Of a stretch of DNA of 64,000 nucleotides, positions 56,713-64,000 are shown piece by piece. The number at the start of each line of letters is the position of its first letter. Within the stretch, counting starts at the first letter, position 1. This DNA comes from Oscarella lobularis (lineage: Eukaryota > Porifera > Homoscleromorpha > Homosclerophorida > Oscarellidae). The stretch covers positions 620,001-684,000 of the forward strand of contig NC_089194.1 of the NCBI RefSeq assembly GCF_947507565.1, in the 5' to 3' direction. Below the pieces are notes generated by a model that saw only the letters and a program-made list of their open reading frames with translations, ran no database searches and was not told the DNA's origin. The position numbers were made by a program, and so were the translations under genes.

Positions 56713-57636
56713 TACACACCAGCTGACCCATCTGCGTTCTTGAGAAGGAGCGGAGACTGGAGTTGACATCCGAAATCGCTTTTTTGACGCGCCTAGAGCA
56801 CCGAATTTATTCATTAAGGAGCGGTTGGCTTCTCGACTATGGGTCACGAAACGTTCTATGATCAATCGATACAGCAGGTCCTGAAGAAACCAGCGTCATT
56901 TGCTCCGTCGAGCAAGAGGTACATCCTTTTCACCGGTAAAACGGCGAGGGAAACCGAGTGAGAACGCATTCGATCGCCGAGAAAAGCATTGATTGCTAGC
57001 GGATTCGGACGCGATTGGTTGAACTATCTCGACCTAATATACTTATGCCTTGCGTTTTTCGTCATTCTATCGGGCTCAGATTTCTGTGGTCTGTTATTGA
57101 TATAAATTCTGTCTTCGTCGTCTCCTCTACAATAGACTCTAGTGTAGATTTGTGACTTCTCTGTTGTGACTTATCGCGAATTAAATATATGACGCTTGTA
57201 ATTAAAAAGTAAATCCCATTGGACTTGAATCGTCCTGCGCTCCCAGCCAAGGAAATGTTCATATTCAAGCCCAAAAAACAGCTCTCGGCAGTTGAAGGAA
57301 TCACCAAAGTTCAAACTCGGAAATGAAGACGATTTCATAGAGAGAAATCGTTGCACTATGAAATCGTTGCAGCTCATCAAAGCTGCAGTGGCTGCGCTTC
57401 AAATCCCACAGCAAAAATGCTCTCCAATTCCAGGCAGTTCATAGAGCAAGGTGTAGAAACATATAATTCAGATCAAGATTGTAATTAAACGCCTTTCGAG
57501 AGAAAAGGAAAAAAATCTAAAGACGTAAAACAGCAAGAAAATCAAAAGAGTCAATAGAAAAAGATGAGTAAAAAAATAAACAATGAATGTTAATATATTA
57601 GGTACCGTACAATACGTCAATGATATCCCGTTGTAC
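56713..57636. other. Spacer with REP-A copy 6
   Basis: REP-A lies at 56890-57031. 57060-57600 is AT-rich with no recognised gene. It lies downstream of kinase paralogue C and should contain its 3' untranslated region. Confidence 0.4.
56890..57031 (+). repeat. REP-A dispersed repeat, copy 6
   Basis: It shows CATTTGCTCC, GAGCAAGAGGTACA, AACGGCGAGGGAAACCGAGT, GCATTCGATCGCCGAGAAA and GGATTCGGACGCGATTGG in the consensus order. Confidence 0.8.
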
Positions 57637-60600
57637 TTAGTTCCATGGCTCACCCACTAGCTCCACTTTCTCTCCACCATGCATCTTACCTTTGACCATT
57701 CTCTTCGCTGGGCACCTTTTGTATTCCTCGTCAGACTTCTGAATACCTTCCAATCTGGCCAAACACTCCGTAGCTGAAAGTCTCTTCGAACGATCGACAT
57801 CAATCATCTCTAGACAAAGAAGCTGTACGATAGAATGACGCACACTTGTTCCTTGAGCCATTCTTTTTGTTGTCGCCGGTTTCTCCCCCGTCATCAATTC
57901 AATGAACGTCACTCCGAGGCTATAGACGTCTGCCATTCTCGGGTTGTGCGGATTCGGTTCGAGTCTTTCCGGAGCGACGTAATCAGGACTCATTGGCCCA
58001 GACGACAGACTGGAGACTTCGGAAAAACGAGCCGCTCCCAAATCGCATATTTTCGCTTCCATTACTGACGTGACGACGACATTCGTCGATCGAATGTCCC
58101 CGTGAAGAATGTCGAGACCGTGGAGATAACAGATTCCAGACGAACAGCCCAGTGCGACGTCGACTTGTTCTCTGAGAAGAAGAGGACCGTCGGCTGCAAC
58201 AATGATATCAGAGAGAGATGCTTCGAGAAGCTCTGATACGATTCTCAGTGGAATTTGATCTTGGGTGATGACGCCGAGCAAAGAGACGACGTTGGGATGA
58301 TGAACTTGACTGCAGATTGAAATTTCTTGTTCCAATCGACGAAGATAAACGTCGACGCGAAGAAACTCGTAGAACGTTTTGACGGCGACGTTGCAGCCGC
58401 GCCAACGACCCACACGAACATCTTATATTGAAAATAAACAGTAAGTCAAATAATTGAACATAATTACCTCCGTACGATCCTCCGCCGAGTTTGACGTCAC
58501 TCACTTCGACGTCGGTCGAAGATATTTTGAGAAGGTCTTCGTATTTGCTCAAATTTTGTTGCGCTTCTGCGGACACGAGTTTCTCCGCGTTCAGTTGTCG
58601 TTTCAGTTGAGTACAACGTTCAGAAGTTATTCCTAATAAGAGATCATAGTGTTAGGGAGTCATTCCCTTGCATTTATCCCTTTACTGTGCTGCCGCTCCA
58701 GTTGAACATAACGTTCAGACATCCTTCCTAATAAGAGATTATAGCCCATGAGTCGTACTACCCTTCTACCTCTTACCGATATCCGTTTCTGCTCGGGCAG
58801 ATCGCTCACGGAAGTACCGACTCGCCTTTTGAACTTCCCTCATTTTTTCTTTGTGTTCTGAAAGAGTTCTTTCTTTATCTTTTTGCAAATCACGGACGAG
58901 CTAACGCAATGTAACATAAAATCCCTTCATCTGTAGCATTAATGCCACCAACCAACCTGTTGAGACGAAAAAAGATTTCTCTGAGCAGAAGCTTTCTCCT
59001 CTTCAAGGCGACGATGTAGGTCTTCTACAAGCTAAAGAAATACACAATTCATTCACTGTTTAACACGAACACGGCTATTTGCTTGTTGAGACGAGCGGAG
59101 ATCTTCGGCGAGACTTTCCTTCTCCGTACCAGCAGTGCTCCTCTCTTTTTCAGTCTTATCAAGGCGACTTTGCAGCTCACAGACAAGCTGATAAAATGTA
59201 AAAAACATTAAATGCTTTTAGTCCGTTTCTGACGTATACAACGACATAAAGTTTTTCTTCTATCTATAACATCGTCTCTAATGTGATTCCACAATTTGAC
59301 ACTTCCCAAGACATTGTATCAATTTCATAAATTCCTCAACCTCTCGATAGCGCAACGTAATAATTTTAATGTTTGAATCGATGAGGACGTATGCGGTAGA
59401 TTTACCTCACGTTGTGGAATTGCATCGTCCTTCTTATCCGCTCTAATTGTTTTATCTGTAGAAGAAGCTGCCTACGGAAAACTCATATCAATTCGTCAAA
59501 AAAATCTTATATATGCTTTCCTCTCGTTCTCTGAAAATAGTCACGAGTTTTTCCTTCAGTGAAATGTAATTCTCGGTAACCGCAATTTCAATGGCTCCTC
59601 TTTTCCACTACATCACACAAAGATTAGAAGCTAAATTGTCTTTTGCAGTATCTCACATAGTCCTTTGCATAAATATTGCATCCCTTTACAATTAGAATAT
59701 TTATCACTCTTTCTTTTCCTAAGTAAATGGCTTCCAAAAACGGCGTTCTTCCGTCCTATCAATGAACTTCGTTGTAGGGATAGTTTGCTAAATAATCAAT
59801 ACCAAATTGACAGCTTCAATGTCTGCCCCAACTGAAAGCAAAGATTCTGCAATTTCAGCGCGATCCATCAAACAAGCCCAATGAAGGGAAGTGTTGCCAA
59901 ACTAAAAATGGTTGCATGGAAATATTGCCTGGATCTTTGGACAGAAGCCACAGAAACAGCCATTTTATTCGCCTACAATACTTCACTTTGTTTGACACTG
60001 TCTAACTTCCGGGAAGTAATCACCAAAGAAACAATGCTGAACTACATACACTATATGCATCAAAACAGGCGCTCATATTAGTACTAAGAGGTGACCACAA
60101 CTTAAACGTTAAATTGAATACCAAATCAGATTTATGATTGACATTCAATCCCAATGCAACGAGTTGTTTAACAATTCCCAAATGACCGAACCGACTAGCA
60201 TCTAGAACACTTTCGTTTGACGTCACAAAGATCGCAAACCCGCATTTCCGCAAGCTAAAGGCGCTGACTCGCGGCTTAGTAAAAACCTCTTTTTCGTGCA
60301 CACAGATCTTCGCTAATAATTAATGAAATCTTTATTGAGAACGCGATTTCATATAGTTGGGGAAAAGTACTATTTACAGAACAAATTGCCCTACGGAAAA
60401 ATACGGGTTTGCAAAAATACGTCAGTTTATGACGTAAACGTGAGTGTTCTATTAGCAACTCCTATGACACACCTCGCCCTTTGCATAAATATTGCATCCC
60501 ATTTCAATTAAAACTTCCATCACTTCTCTATTTCCATTCTGAGCGGCTGAGAGAAAGGGCGTCATATTCCACTATTAATCATTTGGTCATGATTAGTGAT

Positions 60601-60936
60601 AGGTAATAACTCAATACCGAAGCCAGAGCTTCCATGTCTGCTCCAGCTGAAATCAAATATTTAGCCATTTCAGCTTCACGTGCCAAATGAAGGCAAGTTT
60701 CTCCATACTAAATACGCCGTGAGACAATCGAAGTTTTGACTTTCTGATTTGACACTACTCGTCGCACCTTCTTCGACGCTGTCTTCCACTTTTTCGGATA
60801 ACGTCGAATATATGAAGACACGGTTACTTTATCCCCTTTTTCGACAGCCGAAAGAAAGGCTAGCAGAAGCACACGTAATCGTTGGAATAGCCCAGCATTA
60901 CGATGAATAACTACAACCGTCAAGGCTATTCCCCAT
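57637..60936 (-). CDS. Ankyrin/coiled-coil/TKL-like kinase gene, paralogue C (appears intact)
   Basis: The ATG at 60936 (MGNSLD) joins across a short intron to AFLSAVEKGD. Ankyrin exons follow: YGETCLHLAREAEMAKYL, MTPFLSAAQNGNREVMEVL, ESVLDASRFGHLGIVKQL, FGNTSLHWACLMDRAEIAES and GRTPFLEAIYLGKERVI. Coiled-coil exons lie between about 59470 and 58500 (LVCELQSRLDKTEKERS; LVRDLQKDKERTLSEHK), then the glycine loop (VKLGGGSYGG) and the kinase exon (58421 to 57637). The kinase has NVAVKTFYEF (beta-3 Lys), LEQEISICSQVHHPNVV, LHGDIRSTNVVV, CDLGAARF, PDYVAPERL and YSLGVTFIELMTGEKP. HRD is replaced by HGD and DFG by DLG, but catalytic Asp, Asn and Lys are present. A conserved tail ends CPAKRMVKGKMHG and GEPWN. 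Splice phases agree and no lesion is seen. Likely a cytoplasmic signalling kinase that uses ankyrin repeats for binding; targets unknown. Confidence 0.8.
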
Positions 60937-61111
60937 CGTGAGAAGATTCCAGCTGAAGGACTTGGAGAATGCGCAGTGAAACCAAGTCCCGTACAATAGC
61001 GTTCTAGTGCAGAGAATTTTGAGGCGAACCCAGCGACCATGTATAGAGATAGATTGAGCCAAATTCTCAAAAGCAATAAAATAATGATATCAATTTTGTA
61101 CATGCACCTCA

Positions 61112-62560
61112 CTACGTCGAATCCGGATCCGTCACTACGCTAACTAATTTCTCATAATCCGTAGTATCGCGAACCTTTTGAAAATCTTCTGTAGATCGTC
61201 GTTTCTTTATCGAAACGGTCGCCGACTCGTCAGCATCCTCTTCAGAGCCAAAGACGACGACCGTCCACCCTTTCTTATGCTACACTTCTCCAATTTCTTC
61301 AACGTTCCTCTCTTCTCCCCGTAAACTCTCTTGGCAACGATCTGCTGTTCAACTTTTCACGCCTCTTCAAATCGCTGCACCTTTCCGTCAAAAGTTCGAA
61401 GTATTCCGACGGAGAAACGACGCCGCCGTTGCCACGGTAACAGTAGTAGTCAACGAGAGCGAGGAAACGACGCTTGCAATCGAAGAGAAAGTCAAATTGG
61501 TCTGGAATTGTTTTGCGCGCCCAACCAAGGAATTCTTCCGGGCTGGAGAATATCGGGTGGCGAAGAGAGAAAGACTTCAGCTGAATTCTTTTCTACATCT
61601 AAAACAAAAGAAAATTAAAGTCACGTATACAAGGAGAATATTTATTTATTTACCTTCAAGTTGCTCGTTAATAATGTAATTGATATTGCCTTCCATTTCC
61701 TCGAAATTCACGTTTAATTAACGCAGTGATGACGTCAGCTGGATCCGGAAGTTGACATCTCTTGTCCCAGCATCCTTAATTAATAAAATATGAATAAATA
61801 ATATAAAAATTAAAATTATCAGTATAATTACCTTATCATATTATTTCACGTACACGGATACAACGTATTGGAGAAGATTGGACGAGTTGTCTTTCGTTTT
61901 GACGTTCTTTAGCTTGAGTAGAATGTCCAAAGCAAGCGCTTTAGCCATTCCACGTGAATTCCCAGCAATCATATAGTTTCCTATTGCAAGGAATAAGCCC
62001 ATAAGTGATAAAAGAGCTCACGGTAGTCGAATGATAGAGTCTAAGAGCCCCAATAAAAATACATAAATGAATACTCTAACGCCTCTCTCACCTCTACAAC
62101 TGTTTCGTCAAGGGTTCCCACCGCGAATGTGAGCTCGAATTCATAAGAAGTTCCGCGCAGTTCATAGAGCTTGTAATAGTAGCATAATTCCAAAACGGAT
62201 GGATTGAGATTGTAGACGACTGTGAAAAGAAGAAAAATAAATAAACACTTAAAATTATTTGTATTCTCACCTTGCTTGATATCATCCATATTGGCGTTCA
62301 GATGACGCATGAAAACGCCCACCGCTTGCATGCACTTTCTTCGAATCCAATAGGTTTACGAGCTGCCACAGATATAGTCAAAGATCAAAACAATTGATTT
62401 TTTAATTCCTTTACTTTCTCTGGCTTGGGTTTTGCAAAGGACTGAGCTAAAATCATTTCGTCTAACAATTTTAATTTTGAGTGTTTCAAACGACGGCCGA
62501 TAATGTGAACGACAGTTCCAGCACTGCTCCATCACTCTTCTCAATTCCAAGCGACACGGC
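61112..62560 (-). pseudogene. Formin FH2-domain gene, copy 2 (disrupted)
   Basis: Minus-strand exons follow an FH2 domain: KLKLLDEMILAQSFAKPKPE (62559-62415); the RHLNANMDDIKQ exon (about 62370-62272); a helix exon NLNPSVLELCYYYKLYELRG (about 62220-62140); [20 protein letters not shown] then [20 protein letters not shown] (about 61985-61850), the classical FH2 LGNYxN...RG.A.GF motif; and FDCKRRFLALVDYYCYRG then VSPSEYFELLTERCSDLKRR (about 61500-61340), the FH2 end. A further frame to 61112 (VVVFGSEEDADES) may be the tail. FH2 dimers assemble actin filaments. A 4-nt insertion in the RHLNANMDD exon relative to copy 1 breaks the frame, and the LGNYxN Asn is Ile. No profilin-binding FH1 proline stretch is seen upstream. 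Confidence 0.6.
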
Positions 62561-62909
62561 TAAAAACAGAAACAACAATAATTATTCAATTACTGTAATT
62601 CAGTGACGTTCTCACTATAAATATTTCTATTGCTTTCTGGTAAGAGCCCATACGTACTTGCTGTATAAACGGAGGCCCGTGCTTCACTCTTTTATAGGGC
62701 GAATGCTGACACAGAGACGACACTTCCCACATAATCCCAAACTCCACACATCCGATGCTGTCTCGATCTCCTTGCCGTCTGTGCCACAATATGTATGTTC
62801 GTTTTCAGATCGCCCATGCACTTCGTCGTTGAAGAAATAACGTAGCAAAAAGCAGTTTTCGAGCGCTTTTCGACTTCAGGTGATCCGCATATATATACGG
62901 GAGGTTCGA

Positions 62910-63078
62910 AAGAAACCAGCTTCATTTGCTCCTTCGAGCAAGAGTTACACTCATTTCGCCGGTTAAACGGCGGGGGAAACCAAGTGAGAACGCATTCGAT
63001 CGCCGAGAAAGGCAACGATTGCCGCGATGCGAGAGGATTTGGACGCGATTGTTTAACTGTTGATATCCCGGATAATTT
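62910..63078 (+). repeat. REP-A dispersed repeat, copy 7
   Basis: This is the most complete copy: CATTTGCTCCTTCGAGCAAG, CGCCGGTTAAACGGCGG, GCATTCGATCGCCGAGAAAG, GATTGCCGCGATGCGA and GATATCCCGGATAATTTC. It ends 12 bp before the LTR retrotransposon. Confidence 0.85.
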
Positions 63079-63090
63079 CAAGAAAGTCCA

Positions 63091-63282
63091 TGTGGTGTGA
63101 GCTACTTAGAACTCAGGACTTATCTGTGTGTTGCCCGTACGTAAGGCGGAGCTTTGAATGTGACGTCACCCCGTTGTTCGTATATAGTCCCTGAGCCTTC
63201 TGCCACGGACTCACTCCTCCTATACTCACTCTTCTGTGTACCACAGCCCACAATAAAGTTCATTGAACACAACAACACCACA
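63091..63282 (+). repeat. 5' LTR of a Gypsy-like retrotransposon
   Basis: It runs from TGTGGTGTGAGC to CAACACCACA, so the ends TGTGGTGT and ACACCACA are inverted repeats with the usual TG...CA termini. A TATA-like GTATATAG lies near 63179 and an AATAAA at 63252. Confidence 0.8.
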
Positions 63283-63297
63283 TGGTGTCAGGAGTCA
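63283..63297 (+). other. tRNA primer-binding site
   Basis: TGGTGTCAGGAGTCA follows the LTR directly. TGG at its start matches the complement of a tRNA CCA end, as needed for minus-strand priming. The tRNA is not identified. Confidence 0.7.
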
Positions 63298-63308
63298 TAC
63301 CCATCTAA

Positions 63309-64000
63309 ATGGAACACCTCAAGCAACCGAAGCAGTTCAATTTCCAGCACAAGGCAGCATGGCCTTCGTGGATCGAGCGCTTCGAGCAATTCCGTATCGC
63401 TTCCGGACTAGCGGACATGGGGGAGGAGAAACAAGTCACGACCCTGCTCTATACGATGGGTCCCGAAGCGAACGATGTTATGAAACAACTCACCCTTGCA
63501 GACCCTGACCGGAAGAAGTACGCTCCGGTTAAGGCCCAGTTCGACGCCTACTTCGCTAAAGCCCGCAACGTTATTTTCGAAATCTGCACGTTTCGAAAAC
63601 GTCGTCAGGGAGAGAAGGAGCCAGTCGAAGCCTTCATCACCGCCCTCTACACATTGTCAGAGTACTGCGAGTTCGGCGAGCGAAGGGAGAAAGAAATTCT
63701 TCTCCAGCTAATTATCAGGATACGCGACGACCGCGTTTCGCGCAGGTTACAGCAAGATCCCCAAATCACCCTCGAGGCCGCCGTAACCACGGCGAGACAA
63801 TATGAAGAGATAAGCCTTCAGCAAAGTTCCGTGAGAAGCACCGCCCCTCTCACGTCAACCCAACCGATATCGCCGTCTGTGTCGTTGGAACCGGTTATGC
63901 GGAAGCCGCAGACGCCGAAATTCGTCAAAACTAAGCTCCAGCAGCCGCGCGCTGGACAAACGCCCAAACACTGGACACCTCAAAGGAACAGTGGTCAAAG
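63309..64000 (+). CDS. Gag polyprotein of a Ty3/Gypsy-like LTR retrotransposon, 5' part
   Basis: From ATG 63309 (MEHLKQPKQFNFQHK) the frame stays open to the window end, about 230 codons. It shows the Ty3/Gypsy capsid pattern: WIERFEQFRIASGL near the start, LLYTMGPEANDVM, then EPVEAFITALYTLSEYCEFG and LLQLIIRIRD..VSRRL, and ARQYEEISLQQ at the end of the capsid-like region, followed by a proline- and lysine-rich stretch. The expected zinc knuckle, protease, reverse transcriptase and integrase lie beyond the window. Gag packages the element's RNA in cytoplasmic particles. The open frame, LTR and primer site suggest a young and possibly full-length copy. Confidence 0.85.
   Translation, partial: MEHLKQPKQFNFQHKAAWPSWIERFEQFRIASGLADMGEEKQVTTLLYTMGPEANDVMKQLTLADPDRKKYAPVKAQFDAYFAKARNVIFEICTFRKRRQGEKEPVEAFITALYTLSEYCEFGERREKEILLQLIIRIRDDRVSRRLQQDPQITLEAAVTTARQYEEISLQQSSVRSTAPLTSTQPISPSVSLEPVMRKPQTPKFVKTKLQQPRAGQTPKHWTPQRNSGQ

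Noticed and set aside
60708-61112. 134-codon minus-strand frame with a hydrophobic N-terminus (MRCMYKIDIIILLLL...)
   Set aside because: Its upstream part is intron and flanking sequence. The real start of kinase paralogue C is the ATG at 60936, joined by a short intron to AFLSAVEKGD, as the matching structure in paralogue B shows.

Overview
The window looks like nuclear DNA of an early-branching animal, most probably a sponge, possibly a homoscleromorph. The evidence is: split genes with very short introns; animal-type families (alpha-2-macroglobulin/complement-like, PARP14-like, formin FH2, seven-TM receptor, ankyrin-Roc-COR-Death, topoisomerase II); and a block of mitochondrial DNA in which TGA codes for Trp and five tRNA genes or pieces lie beside nad2, nad5 and cox1. 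Cnidarian mtDNA has almost no tRNA genes, while sponge mtDNA has many and shows the nad2-nad5 adjacency. The species assignment is inference.

Layout. 1-2394 (-): a PARP14-like gene (RRM, KH-like region), running off the left edge; a small broken copy lies at 3000-3425. 4426-4735 (-): a methyltransferase tail. 6959-11812 (+): an ankyrin-Roc-COR-Death gene with an in-frame stop and a frameshift. 13006-15220 (+): a ZYG11/ZER1-like LRR/ARM protein. 15874-17180 (+): copy 1 of a P-loop ATPase; copy 2 is at 53712-55480. 17848-18975 (-): an intact single-exon receptor. 19525-20000 (-) and 61112-62560 (-): two damaged formin FH2 copies. 23516-25035 (+): the N-terminal part of an alpha-2-macroglobulin/complement-like gene, abutting a second PARP14-like gene (25033-31792, +) whose catalytic exon is split by nested transposons. 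32601-34412: a composite inverted-repeat element. 34413-37882: mitochondrial DNA. 38080-41207 (+): a topoisomerase II copy without its catalytic tyrosine. 42530-44825 (-): a LINE. 45629-48240 (-), 49958-53224 (+) and 57637-60936 (-): three paralogues of an ankyrin/coiled-coil/kinase gene, of which only the last appears intact. 55618-56712: a 1.1-kb foldback element. 63091-64000 (+): the LTR, primer site and gag of a Gypsy-like retrotransposon.

Taken together, this is a duplication-rich, transposon-rich accessory region. Several families (PARP14-like, A2M/complement-like, Ank-Roco-Death, Ank-kinase, receptor) are of types that sense or answer stress and infection in other animals, so it may be a birth-and-death region of immune-type genes. 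Many copies carry single-base lesions, several in T runs. Some are probably true decay, but base-level assembly error cannot be excluded from sequence alone. A short dispersed repeat (REP-A here, seven copies) recurs at the broken ends of several genes.
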